64,000 bases of DNA from Allocoprobacillus halotolerans (GTDB lineage: Bacteria; Bacillota_I; Bacilli_A; Erysipelotrichales; Coprobacillaceae). Each line of letters begins with the position of its first letter. The stretch's first letter is position 1. Below the pieces are notes generated by a model, which ran no database searches, was not told where the DNA came from, and saw only the letters and a list, made by a program, of their open reading frames with translations. This document shows positions 35,154-44,718 of the stretch, one piece after another. Position numbers and translations under genes: made by a program. The stretch is taken from NCBI RefSeq assembly GCF_024399475.1, contig NZ_CP101620.1, positions 2,833,608 through 2,897,607 of the forward strand, written 5' to 3'.

Positions 35154-35748
35154 TGTTGATCCTTTCTTTGAATAACACATATGCCATCACCCACAGCATA
35201 ATATTCAACATCATAATCATCATGTTGAAAAATCCAATCTTTAAATCTTTTAATTTTTCTAACCAATTGTCTTGTATTTCTATTTTTAATATGATCAATA
35301 TCAAAAACCATTCCATGAAAATCTAAATTATCAACAATGATTATGCCATCTTTTTTTACAAAAGGAGTATATTTTTCAAAGAATTTTTGATATTGGGCTT
35401 TAGCCGCATCAATAAATAAACAATCATAAGGAGCATGTTGAAGTAATTGTGTATCAAAATGCAAAGCATCATCATGATGAATTGTAATTTTATCTTTTAA
35501 TCCATGTTCCTGAATATGACTCACGGCTTCTAAATAGCGTTGATCATCAAGTTCAATTGTTTCCACTATCAGTCCATCAACATGTGTTACCATCATCATC
35601 GCTGAATAACCAATTGCTGAACCAATTTCAAGACATGAAGTTGCTTGTTTTTTTGTAATTGTTCAATCAAAAAGAGGATTCCCTCTTTTTGCATCACCGG
35701 AATATGCCTTTGCAAAGCATCCTGTTCCAATTCCTCTAACGTTAACAT
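35150..35748 (-). CDS. trmR: SAM-dependent O-methyltransferase (TrmR-like; one frameshift)
   Basis: The N-terminus MLTLEELEQDALQRHIPVMQKEG and, after one added base at seven T (35648-35654), the SAM site CLEIGSAIGYSAMMMV continue into VETIELDDQRYLEA, DCLFIDAAKAQY and IIVDNLDFHG. This is the class I O-methyltransferase family 3. In Bacillus the member in this gene context (TrmR/YrrM, beside mltG and U32 genes) methylates 5-hydroxyuridine in tRNA, matching the U32 neighbours. Total about 200 residues. ATG at 35748 with GGAGAATAG upstream, just inside the end of mltG. Confidence 0.87.
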
Positions 35749-35749
35749 A

Positions 35750-36790
35750 TTAATACCATCTATTCTCCTCTACTGCTTTTTGATGTTCCTTATAGGTATG
35801 ACTATAAATAACTGTTCCATCTTCCTTAGCAAAGAAATAATAATCATCATGATGAACATAATTGATACAAGCCTCAATTGTTACTTTTGAAACAGTACTG
35901 ATAGGTCCTATTGGTAAGCCAGTATATTTATATGTATTATAACGAGAATCAATTTGAGTATGCGCTACACTCACATCGACACCTGTTCTTTGCCATGCAT
36001 AATTGACAGTAATATCACTTTGCAATAACATATCTTTATTCAAACGATTCATAAATACACCTGCAATCTTTGGACGATCTTCATCGTATAATGATTCTCT
36101 TTCAACAACGGATGCAAATGTTAAAAACTGGTGCGGTGTCCAGCCCATCTTTTCAATATCTTCTTGATATGCTGATAAACGTTCATCCATCATATCCAAA
36201 GCTAATTTTGTCATACTTTTTAAATCTGGTTCTTGTTCAGTAATATAATAAGTTTCTGGATATAAGTAGCCTTCTAAAGGATAAAGAATATCTTTATCTA
36301 GAATACTTTCATCCATAAACCAATATTCATCAATTAATGACTGTAAATAGTCTTGATCATCCCATTGTTTGATAACTTCATCAGCTGAAATATCAAGAAT
36401 TCCTGCAAATTCTTTCGCCACTTCTGGAATTGTTGTTCCTTCTTTAATCGTTAATTTTGATAACAATATATATTGAATATCTGGATCTTCAATCACTGAA
36501 AAAATTTGCGATAATGACATATTTTTATTCAATACATATGTATTTGCCTGTAAGTTATCATAGTGATTCAATTTTAAAAAGATTTGCCCACATAGCTTAT
36601 TTTTGACGAGTCCTGCCTCGTCCAATGTATCAAGCATTTGTGAAGCTGTTGAACCTTGTTCAATCGTAACAATCACTTCTTCATCTTTTGATGATGTAGC
36701 TGAAATACCAACATTATAAAAGATAATCATACCAACAATCAAAACAACAATAATACCACTTATGATAACTATGATTTTTTTATTCTTCAT
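35750..36790 (-). CDS. mltG: Endolytic murein transglycosylase MltG
   Basis: MltG cleaves nascent glycan strands and sets their length. The 346-residue protein has an N-terminal membrane helix (IIVIISGIIVVLIVGMIIFYN), a LysM-like middle part (ASQMLDTLDEAGLVKN) and the YceG catalytic domain with ASVVERES (catalytic Glu), SDITVNYAW, SRYNTYKYTGLPIGPI and HDDYYFFAKEDG. Length and motifs are complete. It opens the mltG-trmR-U32-U32-udk-greA operon. Confidence 0.95.
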   Translation of the reverse strand: MKNKKIIVIISGIIVVLIVGMIIFYNVGISATSSKDEEVIVTIEQGSTASQMLDTLDEAGLVKNKLCGQIFLKLNHYDNLQANTYVLNKNMSLSQIFSVIEDPDIQYILLSKLTIKEGTTIPEVAKEFAGILDISADEVIKQWDDQDYLQSLIDEYWFMDESILDKDILYPLEGYLYPETYYITEQEPDLKSMTKLALDMMDERLSAYQEDIEKMGWTPHQFLTFASVVERESLYDEDRPKIAGVFMNRLNKDMLLQSDITVNYAWQRTGVDVSVAHTQIDSRYNTYKYTGLPIGPISTVSKVTIEACINYVHHDDYYFFAKEDGTVIYSHTYKEHQKAVEENRWY

Positions 36791-36868
36791 AAACCATCCT
36801 CCATCATTTACTTATTATAGGTTATTTTGCAAGATTTATCAACTTTCCTACTTTTTTATCACTATCGA

Positions 36869-36892
36869 TAAAAAAAGAGCATTTCTGCTCTT
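36869..36892 (-). terminator. Terminator of the lactonase gene
   Basis: On the minus strand AAGAGCA-GAAA-TGCTCTT is followed by a T run. Confidence 0.85.
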
Positions 36893-37966
36893 ACATTCCT
36901 CGACCTTCAATTAAGCACACTGGTTCTCCAACCATATAGCTAAAATGCGTTTCAAAAAGAACACCTTTTGATTCACCACGTTTCAATTCAAATGATTCAA
37001 TTGTTCCACCTTTTTGTGAAGCTACCACAACATATTTATCTACAACCATAATCATCTGTACTGGTTTTTCATCTGTATCCGTATTATCAACTGCCTTTAA
37101 CATACCAGTTGATGCATCAACCTCAAAAGTTGTCACTGAATCATGTCCACAGTTAGATGCAAACAAATAATCACCTTGACCATTGATTAAAATATCTCCA
37201 CCAGTATTTTGTCCAACATATTCATCCGTTGGATATGTTGTGACTTCTTGGATAAAAGTTAATTTTCCATCTTCATAACGATAGACAAAGACTTGGCTTG
37301 TTAATTCGTTGAGTACATAGGCAAAATTTCCATCAGGTGAGAAAATAATTTTCTTTGGTCCTGAACCTGGTTTCACTTTGATTGTGAGTTCATCATTACG
37401 ATAAAGTCTTCCTTTTTCACCAACATCATAGAAAACAATTTCATCTGTTCCCAAATCACAAACAACCATCCATTTTTGATCTGGTGTCATATCAATAAAA
37501 CAAGGATGTGCTTCACTTTGACGTTTTGGATCAACACTACTTCCAGTATGTTTAATAGTTTGAACAACCTTAACTAACTTCTGTTTTAAAATAGCAATGA
37601 CAACAACTTCACTATTATAGTAATCAACAGCATAAGCATAACTACGATCTTCATTGACGTAACTATCTACATAAGTTTTTCCATGATCCGTTGATTTAGC
37701 AACTAAACCAAATTGTAAATCCATTGAAGCATATTGCCATAAGCCTCCATCTGTTGGTCTTCCTGTATTATTTTTATAGCATACATAAATAAAACGTTCA
37801 CGTTTTGAAATAGCAATAGGATTAGCCAAAGATTTATAAAATTTCTTTTTCAAAATTTCACCATTATCAATATCTAAATGAAAAACATAGACCCCTCTTG
37901 TTAAATCATTTCCATAACTCCCTACAAATATTGGTTTCACTTTTCTTTTTTAAAAAACAATGCCAT
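36891..37966 (-). CDS. Lactonase family (6-phosphogluconolactonase-like) beta-propeller protein
   Basis: A seven-bladed propeller of the YkgB/Pgl type that may hydrolyse 6-phosphogluconolactone. Family segments are FVGSYGNDLTRGVYVFHLD, EAHPCFIDMTPDQKWMVVCDLGTDEI, GSGPKKIIFSPDGNFAYVLNEL and NTGGDILINGQGDYLFASNCGHDS. The open frame starts with a GTG at 37940 that has no ribosome site. An ATG at 37966 follows AGGAGGATTAAA perfectly but is out of frame by one base; adding one base at six T (37946-37951) gives MALFFKKRKVKPIFVGS. I take 37966 as the true start. Confidence 0.85.
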
Positions 37967-37983
37967 TTTAATCCTCCTTAATA

Positions 37984-38010
37984 AAGAAGGGTAACTTTAC
38001 GTTACCCTTT
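37984..38010 (-). terminator. Terminator after the DUF1292 gene
   Basis: An inverted repeat AGGGTAAC / GTTACCCT with a short loop, followed on the minus strand by TTCTTTATT, stands between DUF1292 and the lactonase gene. Confidence 0.7.
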
Positions 38011-38014
38011 GATA

Positions 38015-38287
38015 CTAATCAATGTCCTGTAAACGTTCTTCCTCTTCGTCTTCAGCCATAAAGCTATTGAAAACTTCTTCAATCATATCCCATTCATCAG
38101 GTGTTTCGATTGGATATAAATTGCCTTCATCATCATAAATTGACGAATAAACTTGAGCATTTTCATCATCAGCATCATAATATAAAACATATTTTTTTCC
38201 AGTATCTTCACTATCAAAAGTGAAAAGTACATCAAATTCTAATTCATTACCGTCATCATCAATGACCTGTATTTTATTTACGTCCAT
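38015..38287 (-). CDS. DUF1292 protein (YrzB-like)
   Basis: A 90-residue, very acidic protein with the DUF1292 pattern: IQVIDDDGNELEFDVLFTFDSEDTGKKYVLYY, then YPIETPDEWDMIEEVFNSF. Function unknown. It sits in the conserved Firmicutes order ireB-ruvX-DUF1292 downstream of alaS. ATG after AGGAGATAATC, 2 bp after the ruvX stop. Confidence 0.92.
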   Translation of the reverse strand: MDVNKIQVIDDDGNELEFDVLFTFDSEDTGKKYVLYYDADDENAQVYSSIYDDEGNLYPIETPDEWDMIEEVFNSFMAEDEEEERLQDID

Positions 38288-38289
38288 GA

Positions 38290-38711
38290 TTATCTCCTTT
38301 GACCATCTAAGTATCCTTGTAAAATCTGCACAGCTGCCATTTTATCAATTACTTTTTTCTTTTTTTACGAGAAACATCAGCAAAAATCAATTGATTCTGT
38401 GCCATAACTGTTGTTAATCTTTCATCAATTAAAACAACTTCAACATCCATCATCTTTTCAAGTCTTTCTTTAAAAGCCATTGAAATCTGTGCTCTTTCAC
38501 CTAAATCACCATTCATATGTTTAGGTAAACCAAGCACTATTGTATGAATATGATTCTCTTCTACTATTTTTTGAACATGTTTAGCAGCACTTTTGTAATT
38601 ATTTTCTTCAAAACGATAAGTTTCAACCCCATGAGCAATCATCCCTAAAGCATCACTCATCGCAATCCCACAAGTTCTTGATCCTAAATCTAAGCCTAAT
38701 ATTTTTTCCAC
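38290..38711 (-). CDS. ruvX: Holliday junction resolvase-like RuvX/YqgF (one frameshift)
   Basis: A 140-residue RNase-H-fold protein needed for pre-16S rRNA 5' processing and possibly junction resolution. It has GLDLGSRTCGIAMSD, IVLGLPKHMNG and VLIDERLTT. The last 22 residues are in another frame; one added base at six T (38353-38358) restores the typical end RKKVIDKMAAVQILQGYLD. It starts at the stop of the IreB-like gene (1-bp overlap). Confidence 0.94.
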
Positions 38712-38968
38712 TATTTAGACTCCAAATAAAATTTCACAAGCTCTTCAATAATTTCATCACGATCAATCTGTTGAATAATTGAGCGTGCTCCTTTGTGACT
38801 TGAAATATAAGCAGGATCATTAGAAATCAAATAACCGGCAATCTGATGAACTGCATTATAACCTCTTTCATCTAAAGCATTAGCAACTGTCATTAAATGA
38901 GAATGGATAACTTCTCTTTTAATTTCTTCCGAATTAAATAGACGTGTTTGAGTAAAATCTTTTCCCAT
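38711..38968 (-). CDS. IreB family regulatory phosphoprotein (UPF0297)
   Basis: An 85-residue DUF965 protein. The N-terminus MGKDFTQTRLFN carries the threonines that the PASTA kinase IreK phosphorylates in Enterococcus. The rest (VANALDERGYNAVHQIAGYLISNDPAYI and ARSIIQQIDRDEIIEELVKFYL) is nearly invariant in Firmicutes. It lies between alaS and ruvX as usual. The kinase is not in this window. Confidence 0.95.
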   Translation of the reverse strand: MGKDFTQTRLFNSEEIKREVIHSHLMTVANALDERGYNAVHQIAGYLISNDPAYISSHKGARSIIQQIDRDEIIEELVKFYLESK

Positions 38969-39031
38969 TTGTACTACCTCCCATCTATATAATCTATATT
39001 ACACCAATTAGCACAAAATTGCTAGTAAAAC

Positions 39032-41640
39032 TTAGAATTGTGCTTTGATTTGTTCAATTGCTTCTAATATTTTTGAGGCATCAGGGCATCCACCTTGCGC
39101 AAAGTCTGGTTTTCCACCACCACGACCATTTGTCACTTGGTTGATCATTTTAATCATTTCTCCTGCTTTATATCCATCTTTAACCATTGATTTTGTTAAA
39201 GCAACAAAGTAAGAAATCTTTCCTTCATACTCATTCACCATCACAACCACACCGTGTTGTAATTGATCACGAAGATCAAAAGCCATTTGTTTTGTAGATG
39301 CAACATCTTTTGAAACTTGAGTATATAAGAATTGAACACCATTGATATCTTCAATATTCTTTGATTGTTCTTTTGCTGATAAAGCATTTAATTGATCTAG
39401 ATATTGATTTCTTTCTTTTTTGATTTCATTTGTTTCTTCAATAAAATGAGTCACTTTTTCAATTGTTTCATTCTTATTTTTAATCTTTAATAAATCTTGT
39501 ACTTGATTTAATAATGCTTCATTTTCTTTAAAAGCATGGTAAGCCTGCATAGATGTTACAGCTTCAATACGTCTGACACCTGAACCAATACTTTCTTCTC
39601 CAACGATTTTAAAAATACCAATTTCAATACTGTTGGCAACATGGCAACCACCACATAGTTCTTTTGAATAATCTCCAACACTGACAACACGCACTTCATC
39701 ACCATATTTTTCATCAAATAATGCCATTGCACCAGATTGTAAAGCTTCATCCTTACTCATTAATTGAATATCAACAGCTAAACCATTGAAAATCTGTTCA
39801 TTGACTTGGTCTTCCACTGCTTTTAATTCTTCATCACTCATTTTTTGAGGATGTGTAAAGTCGAAACGTAATCTTTGATCATCGACATATGAACCAGCCT
39901 GAGAAACATGTTCACCTAAGACAGTTTTTAAAGCTTTTTGTAAAAGATGTGTAGCAGTATGGTTATGTGTAATCAATGCACGTTTTTTTGTATCTACATA
40001 AAGTGTCAATGTATCTCCAACATGTAAACTTCCTTTTAAAACTTTCACATTATGTAAATGTTGTTGATGTGGCGCTTTGCCCACATATGTCACTTCAACT
40101 GTTGTTGAATCATTACTCATTGTTCCTGTATCAGCACATTGTCCACCCATTTCAGCATAGAACGTTGTCTGATCTAAAATGATTTCACCTTTTTCAGTGA
40201 TTTCATCACATTTCACACCATCTTCAAATGTCGCAATGACTTTTGCTTGAATTGGTGTAGGTTGATAGATAAATGTTGATGGTTCATCAAAAGCCATTAA
40301 ATCAGGTTTTTGTGATGACATAGATTCCAAATCACCTCTGGCATTTCTTGCACGTTCCTGTTGTGCTTTCATTTCCGCTTTGAATCCTTCTTCATCAACT
40401 TTAAATCCTGATTCCTCAGCAATTTCGACTGTTAATTCTAATGGGAAACCATATGTATCATATAATTTAAAGGCATCTTGACCATTTAATAAATGATCCT
40501 CACTTTTTTCAAGCATTTGATTTAATAACTTTTCACCATGAGATAAAGTTCTATGGAAAGCTTCTTCTTCTTTTTTGACTAAACCACTGACATATTCCAC
40601 TTTTGCTGGTAAATAGTCATAGAAATCTTTCATAATGTTAGCTACGATTCCAACAAGTTCATACATGAAAGAATGATCAATACCAATCTTTTTCCCATAA
40701 CGAACAGCACGTCTTAAAATTCTTCTTAAAACATATCCACGTCCAGCATTATCAAATAATGCACCATCGCTTAATGCAAAAGTCACTGTACGAATATGAT
40801 CAGCAATAACACGATAAGCCATTTTATTGTCTTGATAAGGAACTTTGGCTAATTTTTCTGTCGCATGAATAATTGGTAAGAACAAGTCTGTATCAAAGTT
40901 TGTTTCACCTTCTTGAATAATGCTGACAAGTCTTTCTAATCCCATTCCTGTATCAATATTTTTTTGTGGCAATTCTTTATAATCTTTTCGATCAATAGCC
41001 GGATTACAATCATATTGAGAGAATACAACATTCCATACTTCAATATAACGATCGTTTTCCATTTCTTCAAAAATAATTTTTTACCTAATCCCTCAGGATC
41101 ATATTTTTCACCACGATCATAAAAAATTTCTGAATCTGGTCCTCCTGGTCCTTCACCAATTTCCCAGAAGTTATCATCTGTTTTTAAAATATGACTTGGA
41201 TCAACATGACAAACTTCTGTCCAAATACGATAAGCTTCTGTGTCATCTGTATAAACACTGACATATAATTTATCTTTATCAAACCCAATCCATTCTGGGC
41301 TTGTTAAAAACTCCCATGCAAAAGAAATCGCTTCTTCTTTAAAATAATCACCAATTGAAAAGTTTCCTAACATTTCAAAGAATGTATGATGTCTAGCAGT
41401 TTTTCCAACATTTTCAATATCATTTGTACGAATAGATTTTTGAGCATTTGCAATACGGTTACAAGCTGGTTTTTCTGATCCATCAAAATATTTTTTCAAT
41501 GCAGCTACACCGGCATTAATCCATAATAACGTTGGATCGTTATGTGGAATTAATGATGCTCCTGGTTCAATCATATGTCCTTTAGATTGAAAGAAATCTA
41601 AAAACATTTGACGAACTTGATTTCCTGTTAATTGTTTCAT
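39032..41640 (-). CDS. alaS: Alanyl-tRNA synthetase (one frameshift)
   Basis: AlaS charges tRNA-Ala and edits mischarged Ser and Gly. The N-terminal catalytic domain begins [37 protein letters not shown]. The editing domain shows [15 protein letters not shown] and the Zn ligands in ELCGGCHV, and the C-terminal domain ends in [14 protein letters not shown]. The gene is split at six T (41077-41082); one added base gives [21 protein letters not shown] and about 870 residues. As an essential gene, the break is almost certainly a sequence error. ATG after AAAGGAGGAAAAAAATC. Controlled by a T-box. Confidence 0.97.
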
Positions 41641-41660
41641 GATTTTTTTCCTCCTTTAAT

Positions 41661-41880
41661 AAAAAAAGCCATTCCTCAAAAGGAACGACTATCATCGCGG
41701 TACCATCCTCATTCATAATGAATAATCATTATGCCCTTTGATCGTTAACGCCGATTTACGTTGATGTTTGCATCACTCTTAGAAGGTAGCTTTCTTTATA
41801 AGCCTCTAGGAATTTACACCAACCATTCCCTCTCTTAAAGATGACTTGTAAATACTTTTCTTCTGCAACGATTTGACTTT
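41661..41880 (-). promoter_or_regulatory. T-box leader of alaS
   Basis: The minus-strand RNA contains the T-box GAGGATGGTACCGCGATGA and a terminator GTCGTTCC-TTTTGA-GGAATGGC with seven T. In Stem I, about 25 nt after the apical GGTTGGTGTAAA, the sequence GAAAGCTACC offers GCT (41788-41790), an Ala codon, as specifier. The 5' boundary is approximate. Confidence 0.9.
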
Positions 41881-41908
41881 GATATTATAGCGAATTTAAA
41901 ATCAAAAA

Positions 41909-42435
41909 TCAATACTTCTTCTTATATTCAATATCCACAATACCATTATAAACATAAGTTTTTATCAATGATAATCTTTTTCTTGATCAAAATCTTCAAA
42001 TAGACGGATTCCCTTTCCGATAAGAGTTGGTATCATAGAAATATGATACTCATCAATCATATTGGCTTGAATTAAAGGTGTAATAAAATGCTGTCCACTA
42101 CAAATCCATATATCTTTACCTTTTTCCTGTTTCAGTCTATGGACCAATGTCCAGATATATTCAGAAGTCAAAACAACATGTTCTAATGATAAATGAGTCA
42201 AAGAAGATAAAACATAAATCTTTAAGCCTTCATGAAACCATTATTGATCTATCTTCTTTTCAATAGTATGAAACGCTTTTTCACTCATAATGACACTATC
42301 CACATGTTTCAACAAATGATAATAGCTTTCTGTTTGTTGTAAATCATTTTCACCATGTAACCAGTCAATACGACCATATTGATCAGCGATATAATCATCT
42401 AAACTCATCGCAATATATAAAATAACTTTTCGCAC
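41909..42435 (-). pseudogene. Dihydrofolate reductase family (RibD C-terminal-like) gene, damaged
   Basis: The product resembles YyaP-type reductases: MRKVILYIAMSLDDYIADQYGRIDWL at the start, then KDIWICSGQHFITPLIQANMIDEYHISMIPTLIGKGIRLF. An in-frame TAA interrupts it at 42241-42243 (KKIDQ-stop-WFHEG), and a single-base shift near 41966 cuts off the natural end LIKTYVYNGIVDIEYKKKY. The TAA is not a homopolymer indel, so real decay is possible. It lies between alaS and a Na/Pi transporter gene. Confidence 0.75.
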
Positions 42436-42443
42436 AATATTCC

Positions 42444-43398
42444 CTACTTTCTATGATTTTTATAGTTTTGAGGATAAATCCATTGAATCATTTTCATTAG
42501 ATAAGGTTCACATAATAAAACAAGCATTGTTGTGAGAATATTATAGAAAGTATGCATATTGGCAATTTGATGTTCAGGAGCAAGTGGTGAAAGATTTTGA
42601 ATCCAAGATATAATAGGAATCATTTGACACAATATTAAAAAACTAATAGCGCCAATCAAATTAAGCAAAAAATGAAATAAAGCCAGACGTTTGCCATTAC
42701 GACAACCTGGTAAAGAAGCTAAAAATCCTGTTATACATGTTCCTAAATCAAAACCTAATAAAAGATAAACAGACTGTTGAAAAGATACTAAGTTTTGTCT
42801 TGCTAAAATCTGTAAAATACCAATGGATGCAGATGAACTTTGAATGATAGCTGTCAACAACATTCCTACCCCAACACATAATAATGGATTTTGAATACTG
42901 ATAAAAAGATCTACTACAAAAGCTGAATGTTGTAAAGGAATCATGGACTGTGACATCATTTCTAATCCCATAAACAAAAGACCTATTGCCATCATGACCT
43001 GTCCGATTAAATATTTTATTCCTTTGCCTAATAAATAAAACAAAACACCTATAAAGGCGAGTAATGGCGCAAATACACCGATGTCCAAAGCAATCATTTG
43101 TCCTGTGATAGTTGTTCCAATATTTGCTCCCATCATCACCCATGCCGCTTCTTTTAAAAGACATGATTCGAGCATTTAAAAAGCCAATCAAAATGACACT
43201 CATTGCTGAAGAACTTTGAATCAAAGCGGTTAAAAGCAAACCTATGCCAATCGCCTTGATACGATGATTTGTTAATTTCAGTAATAATATTTCCATTCTT
43301 TCCCCTAGTCCTGTCGTTAATCCCTTTGATAACATATCCATACCAAAAAGAAATAAAGCCAGACCTCCTAACAAGCCTAAATAATGCGTCATTGTCAT
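42444..43398 (-). CDS. Na/Pi cotransporter family protein (one frameshift)
   Basis: A membrane protein of about 317 residues with the two inverted repeats of the NptA/PF02690 family. The QSSS motifs occur in LTALIQSSSAMSVILIGF and LTAIIQSSSASIGILQIL, with GANIGTTITGQ and GFDLGTCITGFLAS. The frames join near four T (43152-43155); here removing one base (or adding two) gives ARIMSFKEAAWVMMGANIGTT. The PhoU-like tail of longer members is absent. It likely moves phosphate with sodium; the substrate is inferred. Confidence 0.87.
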
Positions 43399-43453
43399 GA
43401 TTTCACACTCCTTTATTATCTTATATGATAATAAAGAAAAAATTTATATCCTT

Positions 43454-44490
43454 TTAATCATTTTCATAATGCATTATTCTTTTAATATCATCTCCAATAC
43501 GTAAATTCCTCAATAATTCTACAAGAAAAATAACATAGGATAATAATAATGGTGAAAAAATCATACCAATAATACCAAATAAATCACCAAAGAAAGTCAA
43601 AGCAATAATTAAATAAATAGGATGTAAATGAATCCCTTTAGAAAACAAATAAGGTTGTAAATAAGAAGATTCTAAATACTGTAATACCATAATCACAATC
43701 AAAGAGGCATAACCCAACTGTTGATTCATAAAAAACTCATAAATCACAACTGGAATACCTCCTATATAAGGACCGACATATGGAATAAGATTGGTTAATG
43801 ATAAAAACAAAGCAATCCATATAGCAAAGTTTTGATGAATAAAGAAAAATGGAATCAAGCACATCATAAAGAAAAAAGAAAATCTAAAATCATTGATTTC
43901 ATAAATTGATAGGTTGTGAGTTTAAGTTTTTTTAATGTTTGCATACATATTCCTTGTTTTTGAAATGGTAAATAAATAATTGCTTTTTCTATTAAATGCA
44001 AATTATCATAGGATAAATAAAATGAAATCCCTAAAGCAATAAATATATTACCAACCCAATAAATAACAGTTTGTGTCCAACCATTAAAAATATCAATAAA
44101 ATAATCAATAATCTGATATTCTTCTAAAAAATGAATAAAAGTAGAAAAAATAGGATTAATCATAATTTGACTATCACAAATACGATGATAAAAAAGCATG
44201 CATCGATCTAATAAATAAGGAATCAAAAAATAACAGCTTAATATAAAAATTAAAGAAAAAGATAAATAAAGATGTGTCACAACGATTTTTCTAGATAAGC
44301 GATCACTTGTAAAATAGTCAATCATAGGATCTATTAAAAAATGAAAAAACAAAGCAATGGCAACTGGAAAAATCAATCGTAAAACATACTGAATCAATGT
44401 ACCTATACGAAATAATGTGTATACATAATATAGTAAAATAGCACATAAACTAAAAAGAATCACTGATTTAGCAATATTTTCTTTTTTCAT
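43454..44490 (-). CDS. AI-2E family transporter (one frameshift)
   Basis: A membrane protein of about 346 residues with an N-terminal pair of helices, a soluble middle and a C-terminal helix bundle containing FLSLTNLIPYVGPYIGGIPVVI and IHLHPIYLIIALTFFGDLFGIIGMIFSPLL, the hallmark of the AI-2E/PerM family. Members export autoinducer-2 or act as Na+/H+ antiporters; the role here is not known. One added base at six A (43872-43877) joins the parts (MILDFLFFFMMCLIPFFF). Confidence 0.9.
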
Positions 44491-44507
44491 AGAACCTCCT
44501 CGATAAG

Positions 44508-44532
44508 AAAAGGACTGTTAATCAGTCCTTTG
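44508..44532 (-). terminator. Terminator after the 45-residue gene
   Basis: On the minus strand AAGGACTG-ATTAA-CAGTCCTT followed by TTCTTAT lies between the small gene and the AI-2E gene. Confidence 0.7.
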
Positions 44533-44538
44533 TACTCC

Positions 44539-44676
44539 TTAAAGTTGTTCTTTGATCGCTTTTTTGGCTTTATGAACAGTATGTTCAATGTTATCAGCAC
44601 ATGGCATATCACTCATCATAATCATTGCCGCAGCAACAATTCCCGCCGAGAAAAAAGCAACAGCTAATTTTGACAT
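44539..44676 (-). CDS. Small 45-residue membrane-anchored protein
   Basis: ATG at 44676 is preceded by AAAGGAGTGAATAATC, a strong ribosome site. The protein begins with a hydrophobic helix (MSKLAVAFFSAGIVAAAMIM) and ends with a basic amphipathic tail (HTVHKAKKAIKEQL). It has its own terminator downstream, which supports a real gene. I know no family name; the layout is like short YtxH-type membrane tags. Confidence 0.6.
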   Translation of the reverse strand: MSKLAVAFFSAGIVAAAMIMMSDMPCADNIEHTVHKAKKAIKEQL

Positions 44677-44718
44677 GATTATTCACTCCTTTAAAAGTAC
44701 ATTCTTAGTATGTCCCAA

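Noticed and set aside
35110-35326. ORFs on both strands around 35110-35326
   Set aside because: They are shadows of the methyltransferase gene and the start of the small U32 gene.
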